Assembly (NCBI RefSeq): GCF_051020975.1
Contig: NW_027478161.1
Location: 1,736,001-1,800,000 of the forward strand
Reading direction: 5' to 3'
From: Osmia lignaria lignaria
Taxonomy: Eukaryota; Arthropoda; Insecta; Hymenoptera; Megachilidae
DNA length: 64,000 bases
Shown here piece by piece: positions 10,303-23,503 of this stretch. Within the stretch, counting starts at the first letter, position 1. The number at the start of each line of letters is the position of its first letter. Position numbers and translations under genes: made by a program. The notes under the pieces are model-generated. The model saw only the letters and a program-made list of their open reading frames with translations, ran no database searches and was not told where the DNA came from.

Positions 10303-12878
10303 TTGCAGATTTATCTCAAGGGAAGGGGCCTAACGGACATATTTCGAGATATTTCTGCTTCTTGTTGTTCTTCTTCTGCACAGCTAAACTGGAAGTGGCA
10401 TTTCCAGCTCGCACTAGTGCAGCGTTATCTCAAAGAAAGGGGCCACGGTGTTTCTGTATCTCCATTATGTTGGTGCGGCTTCGGAACTTTTAAATATCTC
10501 GATATATCTCGAAAACTACGCTTCTGATCAAAAAATATCATAGAACATAAATTGTAGGAAACATAATTCTCTACAAAAAAGGTCGCTTAATATTTTGCCA
10601 TAGCTCGCTTCGTTTCCGAGATATTTGCACATTTATCTCAAGGGAAGGGGCCTAACGGACATATTTCGAGATATTTCTTCTTCTTGTTGTTCTTCGTCTG
10701 CACAGCTAAACTGGAAGTGGCATTTCCAGCTCGCAATAGTGCAGAGTTATCTCAAAGAGAGGGGCCACGGTGTTTCTGTATCTCTATTATGTTGGTGCGG
10801 CTTCGGAACTTTTAAATATCTTGATATATCTCGAGAACTACGCATCTAATCAAAAAATATCATAGAAGATAAAAAGTAGGAAACTTAATTCTCTACAAAA
10901 AAGGTCTCTTAACATTTTGCCATAGCTCGCTTCGTTTCCGAGATATTTGCAGATTTATCTCAAGGGAAGGGGCCTGACGGACATATTTCGAGATATTTCT
11001 TCTTCTTGTTGTTGTTCTTCTGCACAGCTAAGCTGGAAGTGGCATTTACAGCACGCAATAGTGCAGAGTTATCTCAAAGAAAGGGGCACGGTGTTTCTGT
11101 ATCTCTATTATGTTGGTTGCGACTTCGGAACTTTTAAATATCTTGATATATCTCGAGAACTACGCATCTGATCAAAAAATATCATAGAACATAAAAAGTA
11201 GGAAACTTAATTCTCTACAAAAATGGTCTCTTAACATTTTGCCATAGCTCGCTTCGTTTCCGAGATATTTGCATATTTATCTCAAGGGAAGGGGCCTGAC
11301 GGACATATTTCGAGATATTTCTTCTTCTTGTTGTTCTTCTTCTGCACAGCTAAGCTGTAAGTGGCATTTGCGGCTCGCACTAGTGCAGAGTTATCTCAAA
11401 GAAAGGGGCCACGGTGTTTCTGTATCTCTATTATGTTGGTGCGGCTTCGGAACTTTTAAATATCTCGATATATCTCGAAAACGACGCTTCTGATCAAAAA
11501 ATATCATAGAACATAAATTGTAGGAAACATAATTCTCTACAAAAAACGTCTCTTAACATTTTGCCATAGCTCGCTTCGTTTCCGAGATATTTGCAGATTC
11601 AGCTCAAAGGAACTGGCCTGACGGACATATTTCGAGATATTTCTTCTTCTTGTTGTTCTTGCTCTGCACAGCTAAGCTGGAAGTGGCATTTGCAGCTCGC
11701 AATAGTGCAGAGTTATCTCAAAGAAAGGGGCCACGGTGTTTCTGTATCTCTATTATGTTGGTGCGGCTTCGGAACTTTTAAATATCTCGATATATCTCGA
11801 AAACTACGCTTCTGATCAAAAAATATCATAGAACATAAATTGTAGGAAACATAATTCTCTACAAAAAAGGTCTCTTAACATTTTACCATAGCTCGCTTTG
11901 TTTCCGAGATATTTGCAGATATATCTCAAGGGAAGGGGCCTGACGGACATATTTCGAGATATTTCTTCTTCTTGTTGTTCTTCTTCTGCACAGCTAAGCT
12001 GGAAGTGGCATTTGCGGCTCGCACTATTGCAGAGTTATCTCAAAGAAAGGGGCCACGGTGTTTCTGTATCTCTATTATGTTGGTGCGGCTTCGGAACTTT
12101 TCAATATCTCGATATATCCCGAAAACTACGCTTCTGATCAAAAAATATCATAGAACATAAATTGTAGGAAACATAATTCTCTACAAAAAAGGTCTCTTAA
12201 CATTTTGCCATAGCTCGCTTCGTTTCCGAGATATTTGCAGATATATCTCAAGGGCAGGGGCCTGACGGACATATTTCGAGATATTTCTTCTTCTTGTTGT
12301 TCTTCTTCTGCACAGCTAAGCTGGAAGTGGCATTTACAGCTCGCAATAGTGCAGAGTTATCTCAAAGAAAGGGGCCACGGTGTTTCTGTATCTCTATTAT
12401 GTTGGTGCGGCTTCGGAACTTTTAAATATCTCGATATATCTCGAAAACTACGCATCTGATCAAAAAATATCATAGAACATAAATTGTAGGAAACATAATT
12501 CTCTACAAAAAAGGTCTCTTAACATTTTGCCATAGCTCGCTTCGTTTCCGAGATATTTGCAGATTTATCTCAAGGGAAGTGGCCTGACGGACATATTTCG
12601 AGATATTTCTGCTTCTTGTTGTTCTTCTTCTGCACAGCTAAGCTGGAAGTGGCATTTGCAGCTCGCAATAGTGCAGAGTTATCTCAAAGAAAGGGGCCAC
12701 GGTGTTTCTGTATCTCTATTATGTTGGCGCGGCTTCGGAACTTTTAAATATCTCGATATATCTCGAAAACTACGCTTCTGATCAAAAAATATCATATAAC
12801 ATAAAAAGTAGGAAACTTAATTCTCTACAAAAAAGGTCTCTTAACATTTTGCCATAGCTCGCTTCGTTTCCGAGATAT
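10303..12878 (+). repeat. 8-mer higher-order repeat (2576 bp), copy 1
   Basis: The eight monomers at 10303, 10625, 10947, 11269, 11591, 11913, 12235 and 12557 form a block repeated immediately after. Private markers in order: gcagcgttatctc; ttcgtctgcac with catctaatc; gttgttgttcttc with ttacagcacgc, ggggcacgg and ttggttgcgac; gctgtaagtgg with gaaaacgacgc; cttgctctgc; gctttgtttcc with ttttcaatatc and atatcccg; caagggcagggg; and gaagtggcc with atgttggcgcgg. Confidence 0.93.
10947..11268 (+). other. Monomer with compensating 1-bp deletion and insertion
   Basis: This copy, duplicated at 13523, lacks one C in ggggccacgg and gains one T in ttggtgcgg (ttggttgcgac), so it stays 322 bp and shifts frame only between the two sites. 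The same T insertion alone makes the 323-bp monomers at 1607 and 5472, which suggests the insertion lineage came first. The restored length is more simply explained by chance or by conversion than by selection on a protein. Confidence 0.8.
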
Positions 12879-15454
12879 TTGCAGATTTATCTCAAGGGAA
12901 GGGGCCTAACGGACATATTTCGAGATATTTCTGCTTCTTGTTGTTCTTCTTCTGCACAGCTAAACTGGAAGTGGCATTTCCAGCTCGCACTAGTGCAGCG
13001 TTATCTCAAAGAAAGGGGCCACGGTGTTTCTGTATCTCCATTATGTTGGTGCGGCTTCGGAACTTTTAAATATCTCGATATATCTCGAAAACTACGCTTC
13101 TGATCAAAAAATATCATAGAACATAAATTGTAGGAAACATAATTCTCTACAAAAAAGGTCGCTTAATATTTTGCCATAGCTCGCTTCGTTTCCGAGATAT
13201 TTGCACATTTATCTCAAGGGAAGGGGCCTAACGGACATATTTCGAGATATTTCTTCTTCTTGTTGTTCTTCGTCTGCACAGCTAAACTGGAAGTGGCATT
13301 TCCAGCTCGCAATAGTGCAGAGTTATCTCAAAGAGAGGGGCCACGGTGTTTCTGTATCTCTATTATGTTGGTGCGGCTTCGGAACTTTTAAATATCTTGA
13401 TATATCTCGAGAACTACGCATCTAATCAAAAAATATCATAGAAGATAAAAAGTAGGAAACTTAATTCTCTACAAAAAAGGTCTCTTAACATTTTGCCATA
13501 GCTCGCTTCGTTTCCGAGATATTTGCAGATTTATCTCAAGGGAAGGGGCCTGACGGACATATTTCGAGATATTTCTTCTTCTTGTTGTTGTTCTTCTGCA
13601 CAGCTAAGCTGGAAGTGGCATTTACAGCACGCAATAGTGCAGAGTTATCTCAAAGAAAGGGGCACGGTGTTTCTGTATCTCTATTATGTTGGTTGCGACT
13701 TCGGAACTTTTAAATATCTTGATATATCTCGAGAACTACGCATCTGATCAAAAAATATCATAGAACATAAAAAGTAGGAAACTTAATTCTCTACAAAAAT
13801 GGTCTCTTAACATTTTGCCATAGCTCGCTTCGTTTCCGAGATATTTGCATATTTATCTCAAGGGAAGGGGCCTGACGGACATATTTCGAGATATTTCTTC
13901 TTCTTGTTGTTCTTCTTCTGCACAGCTAAGCTGTAAGTGGCATTTGCGGCTCGCACTAGTGCAGAGTTATCTCAAAGAAAGGGGCCACGGTGTTTCTGTA
14001 TCTCTATTATGTTGGTGCGGCTTCGGAACTTTTAAATATCTCGATATATCTCGAAAACGACGCTTCTGATCAAAAAATATCATAGAACATAAATTGTAGG
14101 AAACATAATTCTCTACAAAAAACGTCTCTTAACATTTTGCCATAGCTCGCTTCGTTTCCGAGATATTTGCAGATTCAGCTCAAAGGAACTGGCCTGACGG
14201 ACATATTTCGAGATATTTCTTCTTCTTGTTGTTCTTGCTCTGCACAGCTAAGCTGGAAGTGGCATTTGCAGCTCGCAATAGTGCAGAGTTATCTCAAAGA
14301 AAGGGGCCACGGTGTTTCTGTATCTCTATTATGTTGGTGCGGCTTCGGAACTTTTAAATATCTCGATATATCTCGAAAACTACGCTTCTGATCAAAAAAT
14401 ATCATAGAACATAAATTGTAGGAAACATAATTCTCTACAAAAAAGGTCTCTTAACATTTTACCATAGCTCGCTTTGTTTCCGAGATATTTGCAGATATAT
14501 CTCAAGGGAAGGGGCCTGACGGACATATTTCGAGATATTTCTTCTTCTTGTTGTTCTTCTTCTGCACAGCTAAGCTGGAAGTGGCATTTGCGGCTCGCAC
14601 TATTGCAGAGTTATCTCAAAGAAAGGGGCCACGGTGTTTCTGTATCTCTATTATGTTGGTGCGGCTTCGGAACTTTTCAATATCTCGATATATCCCGAAA
14701 ACTACGCTTCTGATCAAAAAATATCATAGAACATAAATTGTAGGAAACATAATTCTCTACAAAAAAGGTCTCTTAACATTTTGCCATAGCTCGCTTCGTT
14801 TCCGAGATATTTGCAGATATATCTCAAGGGCAGGGGCCTGACGGACATATTTCGAGATATTTCTTCTTCTTGTTGTTCTTCTTCTGCACAGCTAAGCTGG
14901 AAGTGGCATTTACAGCTCGCAATAGTGCAGAGTTATCTCAAAGAAAGGGGCCACGGTGTTTCTGTATCTCTATTATGTTGGTGCGGCTTCGGAACTTTTA
15001 AATATCTCGATATATCTCGAAAACTACGCATCTGATCAAAAAATATCATAGAACATAAATTGTAGGAAACATAATTCTCTACAAAAAAGGTCTCTTAACA
15101 TTTTGCCATAGCTCGCTTCGTTTCCGAGATATTTGCAGATTTATCTCAAGGGAAGTGGCCTGACGGACATATTTCGAGATATTTCTGCTTCTTGTTGTTC
15201 TTCTTCTGCACAGCTAAGCTGGAAGTGGCATTTGCAGCTCGCAATAGTGCAGAGTTATCTCAAAGAAAGGGGCCACGGTGTTTCTGTATCTCTATTATGT
15301 TGGCGCGGCTTAGGAACTTTTAAATATCTCGATATATCTCGAAAACTACGCTTCTGATCAAAAAATATCATATAACATAAAAAGTAGGAAACTTAATTCT
15401 CTACAAAAAAGGTCTCTCAACATTTTGCCATTGCTCGCTTCGTTTCCGAGATAT
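12879..15454 (+). repeat. 8-mer higher-order repeat (2576 bp), copy 2
   Basis: The monomers at 12879, 13201, 13523, 13845, 14167, 14489, 14811 and 15133 repeat the previous block with every private marker kept, including the paired 1-bp deletion and 1-bp insertion in monomer 3. Differences seen by eye are few and at the end: cggcttaggaac (for cggcttcggaac) near 15309, ggtctctcaac near 15419 and gccattgctc near 15432. Near identity over 2.5 kb implies a recent duplication. Confidence 0.93.
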
Positions 15455-16097
15455 TTGCAGATTTATCTCAAGGGAAGGGGCCTAACGGACATATTTCGAG
15501 ATATTTCTTCTTCTTGTTGTTCTTCTTCTGCACAGCTAAGCTGGAAGTGGCATTTCAGCTCCCAATAGTGCAGAGTTATCTCAAAGAGAGGGGCCACGGT
15601 GTTTCTGTATCTCTATTATGTTGGTGCGGCTTCGGAACTTTTAAATATCTCGATATATCTCGAAAACTACGCTTCTGATCAAAAAATATCATAGAACATA
15701 AATTGTAGGAAACATAATTCTCTACAAAAAACGTCTCTTAACATTTTGCCATAGCTCGCTTCGTTTCCGAGATATTTGCAGATTCAGCTCAAAGGAACTG
15801 GCCTGACGGACATATTTCGAGATATTTCTTCTTCTTGTTGTTCTTCTTCTGCACAGCTAAGCTGGAAGTGGCATTTACAGCTCGCAATAGTGCAGAGTTA
15901 TCTCAAAGAGAGGGGCCACGGTGTTTCTGTATCTCTATTATGTTGGTGCGGCATCGGAACTTTTAAATATCTTGATATATCTCGAGAACTACGCTTCTGA
16001 TCAAAAAATATCATAGAACATAAATTGTAGGAAACATAATTCTCTACAAAAAACGTCTCTTAACATTTTGCCATAGCTCGCTTCGTTTCCGAGATAT
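15455..16097 (+). repeat. Two transition monomers, the first 321 bp
   Basis: The monomer at 15455 has lost one base (catttcagctccc for the usual catttNcagctcgc), giving 321 bp. The next, at 15776, has the C-type 5' half but tttacagctcg and gcggcatcgg in the middle and a mixed 3' half (cttgat with cgcttctgatc). Its 3' half carries markers of both types, so it is another recombinant. These two separate the 8-mer from the dispersed 3-monomer block. Confidence 0.8.
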
Positions 16098-17063
16098 TTG
16101 CAGATTCAGCTCAAAGGAACTGGCCTGACGGACATATTTCGAGATATTTCTTCTTCTTGTTGTTCTTCCTCTGCACAGCTAAGCTGGAAGTGGCATTTGC
16201 AGCTCGCAATAGTGCAGAGTAATCTCAAAGAAAGGGGCCACGGTGTTTCTGTATCTCTATTATGTTGGTGCGGCTTCGGAACTTTTAAATATCTCGATAT
16301 ATCTCGAAAACTACGCTTCTGATCAAAAAATATCATAGAACATAAATTGTAGGAAACATGATTCTCTACAAAAAAGGTCTCTTAACATTTTGCCATAGCT
16401 CGCTTCGTGTCCGAGATATTTGCAGATTTATCTCAAGGGAAGGGGCCTAACGGACATATTTCGAGATATTTCTTCTTCTTGTTGTTCTTCTTCTGCACAG
16501 CTAAGCTGGAAGTGGCATTTGCAGCTCGCAATAGTGCAGAGTTATCTCAAAGAAAGGGGCCACGGTGTTTCTGTATCTCTATTATGTTGGTGCGGCTTCG
16601 GAACTTTTAAATATCTTGATATATCTCGAGAACTGCGCATCTGATCAAAAAATATCATAGAACATAAAAAGTAGGAAACTTAATTCTCTACAAAAAAGGT
16701 CTCTTAACATTTTGCCATAGCTCTCTTCGTTTCCGAGATATTTCCAGATTTATCTCAAGGGAAGGGGCCTGACGGACATATTTCGGGATATTTCTTCTTC
16801 TTGTTGTTCTTCTTCTGCACAGCTACGCTGGAAGTGGCATTTGCAGCTCGCAATAGTGCAGAGTTATCTCAAAGAAAGGGGCCACGGTGTTTCTGTATCT
16901 CTATTATGTTGGTGCGGCTTCGGAACTTTTAAATATCTTGATATATCTCGAGAACTACGCATCTGATCAAAAAATATCATAGAAGATAAAAAGTAGGAAA
17001 CTTAATTCTCTACAAAAAAGGTCTCTTAACATTTTGCCATAGCTCGCTTCGTTTCCGAGATAT
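16098..17063 (+). repeat. Three-monomer block, right copy of a dispersed duplicate
   Basis: Monomers 16098, 16420 and 16742 repeat 641, 963 and 1285 with all their private variants. The match weakens at the next monomer: 17064 lacks the ttggttgcggc insertion of 1607. The block is therefore about 1 kb, or slightly longer if the exchange point lies inside the flanking monomers. Confidence 0.85.
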
Positions 17064-17707
17064 TTGCAGATTTATCTCAAGGGAAGGGGCCTGACGGACA
17101 TATTTCGAGATATTTCTTCTTCTTGTTGTTCTTCTTCTGCACAGCTAAGCTGGAAGTGGCATTTGCAGCTCGCAATAGTGCAGAGTTATCTCAAAGAAAG
17201 GGGCCACGGTGTTTCTGTATCTCTATTATGTTGGTGCGGCTTCGGAACTTTTAAATATCTTGATATATCTCGAGAACTACGCATCTGATCAAAAAATATC
17301 ATAGAGCATAAAAAGTAGGAAACTTAATTCTCTACAAAAAAGGTCTCTTAACATTTTGCCATAGCTCGCTTCGTTTCCGAGATATTTGCACATTTATCTC
17401 AAGGGAAGGGGCCTAACGGACATATTTCGAGATATTTCTTCTTCTTGTTGTTCTTCTTCTGCACAGCTAAACTGGAAGTGGCATTTCCAGCTCGCAATAG
17501 TGCAGAGTTATCTCAAAGAGAGGGGCCACGGTGTTTCTGTATCTCTATTATGTTGGTGCGGCTTCGGAACTTTTAAATATCTTGATATATCTCGAGAACT
17601 ACGCATCTGATCAAAAAATATCATAGAAGATAAAAAGTAGGAAACTTAATTCTCTACAAAAAAGGTCTCTTAACATTTTGCCATAGCTCGCTTCGTTTCC
17701 GAGATAT
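17064..17707 (+). repeat. Two monomers leading into the 6-mer array
   Basis: The monomers at 17064 and 17386 correspond to monomers 5 and 6 of the following 6-mer: 17064 has catagagcataaaaag, also at 18996, 20928 and 22860. The second has the H 5' half and ends catagaagat. Unlike the later copies, 17386 reads catctgatc and not catctcatc. They look like an older partial copy of the 6-mer. Confidence 0.78.
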
Positions 17708-19639
17708 TTGCAGATTTATCTCAAGGGAAGTGGCCTGACGGACATATTTCGAGATATTTCTTCTTCTTGTTGTTCTTCTTCTGCACAGCTAAGCTGGAAG
17801 TGGCATTTGCGGCTCGCACTAGTGCAGAGTTATCTCAAAGAAAGGGGCCACGGTGTTTCTGTATCTCTATTATGTTGGTGCGGCTTCGGAACTTTTAAAT
17901 ATCTCGATATATCTCGAAAACGACGCTTCTGATCAAAAAATATCATAGAACATAAATTGTAGGAAACATAATTCTCTACAAAAAACGTCTCTTAACATTT
18001 TGCCATAGCTCGCTTCGTTTCCGAGATATTTGCAGATTCAGCTCAAAGGAACTGGCCTGACGGACATATTTCGAGATATTTCTTCTTCTTGTTGTTCTTG
18101 CTCTGCACAGCTAAGCTGGAAGTGGCATTTGCAGCTCGCAATAGTGCAGAGTTATCTCAAAGAAAGGGGCCACGGTGTTTCTGTATCTCTATTATGTTGG
18201 TGCGGCTTCGGAACTTTTAAATATCTCGATATATCTCGAAAACTACGCTTCTGATCAAAAAATATCATAGAACATAAATTGTAGGAAACATAATTCTCTA
18301 CAGAAAAGGTCTCTTAACATTTTACCATAGCTCGCTTTGTTTCCGAGATATTTGCAGATATATCTCAAGGGAAGGGGCCTGACGGACATATTTCGAGATA
18401 TTTCTTCTTCTTGTTGTTCTTCTTCTGCACAGCTAAGCTGGAAGTGGCATTTGCGGCTCGCACTATTGCAGAGTTATCTCAAAGAAAGGGGCCACGGTGT
18501 TTCTGTATCTCTATTATGTTGGTGCGGCTTCGGAACTTTTCAATATCTCGATATATCCCGAAAACTACGCTTCTGATCAAAAAATATCATAGAACATAAA
18601 TTGTAGGAAACATAATTCTCTACAAAAAACGTCTCTTAACATTTTGCCATAGCTCGCTTCGTTTCCGAGATATTTGCAGATTTATCTCAAGGGAAGGGGC
18701 CTAACGGACATATTTCGAGATATTTCTGCTTCTTGTTGTTCTTCTTCTGCACAGCTAAGCTGGAAGTGGCATTTACAGCTCGCAATAGTGCAGAGTTATC
18801 TCAAAGAAAGGGGCCACGGTGTTTCTGTATCTCTATTATGTTGTTGCGGCTTCGGAACTTTTAAATATCTCGATATATCTCGAAAACTACGCTTCTGATC
18901 AAAAAATATCATAGAACATAAATTGTAGGAAACATAATTCTCTACAAAACAGGTCTCTTAACATTTTGCCATAGCTCTCTTCGTTTCCGAGATATTTGCA
19001 GATTTATCTCAAGGGAAGGGGCCTGACGGACATATTTCGAGATATTTCTTCTTCTTGTTGTTCTTCTTCTGCACAGCTAAGCTGGAAGTGGCATTTGCAG
19101 CTCGCAATAGTGCAGAGTTATCTCAAAGAAAGGGGCCACGGTGTTTCTGTATCTCTATTATGTTGGTGCGGCTTCGGAACTTTTAAATATCTTGATATAT
19201 CTCGAGAACTACGCATCTGATCAAAAAATATCATAGAGCATAAAAAGTAGGAAACTTAATTCTCTACAAAAAAGGTCTCTTAACATTTTGCCATAGCTCG
19301 CTTCGTTTCCGAGATATTTGCACATTTATCTCAAGGGAAGGGGCCTAACGGACATATTTCGAGATATTTCTTCTTCTTGTTGTTCTTCTTCTGCACAGCT
19401 AAACTGGAAGTGGCATTTCCAGCTCGCAATAGTGCAGAGTTATCTCAAAGAGAGGGGCCACGGTGTTTCTGTATCTCTATTATGTTGGTGCGGCTTCGGA
19501 ACTTTTAAATATCTTGATATATCTCGAGAACTACGCATCTCATCAAAAAATATCATAGAAGATAAAAAGTAGGAAACTTAATTCTCTACAAAAAAGGTCT
19601 CTTAACATTTTGCCATAGCTCGCTTCGTTTCCGAGATAT
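17708..19639 (+). repeat. 6-mer higher-order repeat (1932 bp), copy 1
   Basis: The monomers at 17708, 18030, 18352, 18674, 18996 and 19318. Markers in order: gaagtggcc with gaaaacgacgc; C-type with cttgctctgc; gctttgtttcc with ttttcaatatc and atatcccg; cctaacgg with ttctgcttcttg and atgttgttgcgg, followed by acaaaacagg; gctctcttcg leader with catagagcat; and H-type with catctcatc. The first monomer has the ordinary gaagtggcatttgcgg, which the next copies have lost. Confidence 0.92.
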
Positions 19640-21571
19640 TTGCAGATTTATCTCAAGGGAAGTGGCCTGACGGACATATTTCGAGATATTTCTTCTTCTT
19701 GTTGTTCTTCTTCTGCACAGCTAAGCTGGAAGTGCCTTGTGCGGCTCGCACTAGTGCAGAGTTATCTCAAAGAAAGGGGCCACGGTGTTTCTGTATCTCT
19801 ATTATGTTGGTGCGGCTTCGGAACTTTTAAATATCTCGATATATCTCGAAAACGACGCTTCTGATCAAAAAATATCATAGAACATAAATTGTAGGAAACA
19901 TAATTCTCTACAAAAAACGTCTCTTAACATTTTGCCATAGCTCGCTTCGTTTCCGAGATATTTGCAGATTCAGCTCAAAGGAACTGGCCTGACGGACATA
20001 TTTCGAGATATTTCTTCTTCTTGTTGTTCTTGCTCTGCACAGCTAAGCTGGAAGTGGCATTTGCAGCTCGCAATAGTGCAGAGTTATCTCAAAGAAAGGG
20101 GCCACGGTGTTTCTGTATCTCTATTATGTTGGTGCGGCTTCGGAACTTTTAAATATCTCGATATATCTCGAAAACTACGCTTCTGATCAAAAAATATCAT
20201 AGAACATAAATTGTAGGAAACATAATTCTCTACAGAAAAGGTCTCTTAACATTTTACCATAGCTCGCTTTGTTTCCGAGATATTTGCAGATATATCTCAA
20301 GGGAAGGGGCCTGACGGACATATTTCGAGATATTTCTTCTTCTTGTTGTTCTTCTTCTGCACAGCTAAGCTGGAAGTGGCATTTGCGGCTCGCACTATTG
20401 CAGAGTTATCTCAAAGAAAGGGGCCACGGTGTTTCTGTATCTCTATTATGTTGGTGCGGCTTCGGAACTTTTCAATATCTCGATATATCCCGAAAACTAC
20501 GCTTCTGATCAAAAAATATCATAGAACATAAATTGTAGGAAACATAATTCTCTACAAAAAACGTCTCTTAACATTTTGCCATAGCTCGCTTCGTTTCCGA
20601 GATATTTGCAGATTTATCTCAAGGGAAGGGGCCTAACGGACATATTTCGAGATATTTCTGCTTCTTGTTGTTCTTCTTCTGCACAGCTAAGCTGGAAGTG
20701 GCATTTACAGCTCGCAATAGTGCAGAGTTATCTCAAAGAAAGGGGCCACGGTGTTTCTGTATCTCTATTATGTTGTTGCGGCTTCGGAACTTTTAAATAT
20801 CTCGATATATCTCGAAAACTACGCTTCTGATCAAAAAATATCATAGAACATAAATTGTAGGAAACATAATTCTCTACAAAACAGGTCTCTTAACATTTTG
20901 CCATAGCTCTCTTCGTTTCCGAGATATTTGCAGATTTATCTCAAGGGAAGGGGCCTGACGGACATATTTCGAGATATTTCTTCTTCTTGTTGTTCTTCTT
21001 CTGCACAGCTAAGCTGGAAGTGGCATTTGCAGCTCGCAATAGTGCAGAGTTATCTCAAAGAAAGGGGCCACGGTGTTTCTGTATCTCTATTATGTTGGTG
21101 CGGCTTCGGAACTTTTAAATATCTTGATATATCTCGAGAACTACGCATCTGATCAAAAAATATCATAGAGCATAAAAAGTAGGAAACTTAATTCTCTACA
21201 AAAAAGGTCTCTTAACATTTTGCCATAGCTCGCTTCGTTTCCGAGATATTTGCACATTTATCTCAAGGGAAGGGGCCTAACGGACATATTTCGAGATATT
21301 TCTTCTTCTTGTTGTTCTTCTTCTGCACAGCTAAACTGGAAGTGGCATTTCCAGCTCGCAATAGTGCAGAGTTATCTCAAAGAGAGGGGCCACGGTGTTT
21401 CTGTATCTCTATTATGTTGGTGCGGCTTCGGAACTTTTAAATATCTTGATATATCTCGAGAACTACGCATCTCATCAAAAAATATCATAGAAGATAAAAA
21501 GTAGGAAACTTAATTCTCTACAAAAAAGGTCTCTTAACATTTTGCCATAGCTCGCTTCGTTTCCGAGATAT
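19640..21571 (+). repeat. 6-mer higher-order repeat (1932 bp), copy 2
   Basis: The monomers at 19640, 19962, 20284, 20606, 20928 and 21250 repeat the 6-mer. The first monomer carries a new cluster change, gaagtgccttgtgcgg for gaagtggcatttgcgg, near 19733-19744. This change is also in copies 3 and 4 (21572, 23504) but not in copies 1 and 5, so copies 2-4 descend from one later event. Confidence 0.92.
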
Positions 21572-23503
21572 TTGCAGATTTATCTCAAGGGAAGTGGCCT
21601 GACGGACATATTTCGAGATATTTCTTCTTCTTGTTGTTCTTCTTCTGCACAGCTAAGCTGGAAGTGCCTTGTGCGGCTCGCACTAGTGCAGAGTTATCTC
21701 AAAGAAAGGGGCCACGGTGTTTCTGTATCTCTATTATGTTGGTGCGGCTTCGGAACTTTTAAATATCTCGATATATCTCGAAAACGACGCTTCTGATCAA
21801 AAAATATCATAGAACATAAATTGTAGGAAACATAATTCTCTACAAAAAACGTCTCTTAACATTTTGCCATAGCTCGCTTCGTTTCCGAGATATTTGCAGA
21901 TTCAGCTCAAAGGAACTGGCCTGACGGACATATTTCGAGATATTTCTTCTTCTTGTTGTTCTTGCTCTGCACAGCTAAGCTGGAAGTGGCATTTGCAGCT
22001 CGCAATAGTGCAGAGTTATCTCAAAGAAAGGGGCCACGGTGTTTCTGTATCTCTATTATGTTGGTGCGGCTTCGGAACTTTTAAATATCTCGATATATCT
22101 CGAAAACTACGCTTCTGATCAAAAAATATCATAGAACATAAATTGTAGGAAACATAATTCTCTACAGAAAAGGTCTCTTAACATTTTACCATAGCTCGCT
22201 TTGTTTCCGAGATATTTGCAGATATATCTCAAGGGAAGGGGCCTGACGGACATATTTCGAGATATTTCTTCTTCTTGTTGTTCTTCTTCTGCACAGCTAA
22301 GCTGGAAGTGGCATTTGCGGCTCGCACTATTGCAGAGTTATCTCAAAGAAAGGGGCCACGGTGTTTCTGTATCTCTATTATGTTGGTGCGGCTTCGGAAC
22401 TTTTCAATATCTCGATATATCCCGAAAACTACGCTTCTGATCAAAAAATATCATAGAACATAAATTGTAGGAAACATAATTCTCTACAAAAAACGTCTCT
22501 TAACATTTTGCCATAGCTCGCTTCGTTTCCGAGATATTTGCAGATTTATCTCAAGGGAAGGGGCCTAACGGACATATTTCGAGATATTTCTGCTTCTTGT
22601 TGTTCTTCTTCTGCACAGCTAAGCTGGAAGTGGCATTTACAGCTCGCAATAGTGCAGAGTTATCTCAAAGAAAGGGGCCACGGTGTTTCTGTATCTCTAT
22701 TATGTTGTTGCGGCTTCGGAACTTTTAAATATCTCGATATATCTCGAAAACTACGCTTCTGATCAAAAAATATCATAGAACATAAATTGTAGGAAACATA
22801 ATTCTCTACAAAACAGGTCTCTTAACATTTTGCCATAGCTCTCTTCGTTTCCGAGATATTTGCAGATTTATCTCAAGGGAAGGGGCCTGACGGACATATT
22901 TCGAGATATTTCTTCTTCTTGTTGTTCTTCTTCTGCACAGCTAAGCTGGAAGTGGCATTTGCAGCTCGCAATAGTGCAGAGTTATCTCAAAGAAAGGGGC
23001 CACGGTGTTTCTGTATCTCTATTATGTTGGTGCGGCTTCGGAACTTTTAAATATCTTGATATATCTCGAGAACTACGCATCTGATCAAAAAATATCATAG
23101 AGCATAAAAAGTAGGAAACTTAATTCTCTACAAAAAAGGTCTCTTAACATTTTGCCATAGCTCGCTTCGTTTCCGAGATATTTGCACATTTATCTCAAGG
23201 GAAGGGGCCTAAAGGACATATTTCGAGATATTTCTTCTTCTTGTTGTTCTTCTTCTGCACAGCTAAACTGGAAGTGGCATTTCCAGCTCGCAATAGTGCA
23301 GAGTTATCTCAAAGAGAGGCGCCACGGTGTTTCTGTATCTCTATTATGTTGGTGCGGCTTCGGAACTTTTAAATATCTTGATATATCTCGAGAACTACGC
23401 ATCTCATCAAAAAATATCATAGAAGATAAAAAGTAGGAAACTTAATTCTCTACAAAAAAGGTCTCTTAACATTTTGCCATAGCTCGCTTCGTTTCCGAGA
23501 TAT
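21572..23503 (+). repeat. 6-mer higher-order repeat (1932 bp), copy 3
   Basis: The monomers at 21572, 21894, 22216, 22538, 22860 and 23182 repeat the 6-mer with the derived gaagtgccttgtgcgg. Private changes are limited to the last monomer (cctaaaggac near 23211 and gagaggcgcc near 23320). The copy is almost identical to copy 2 by eye. Confidence 0.92.
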
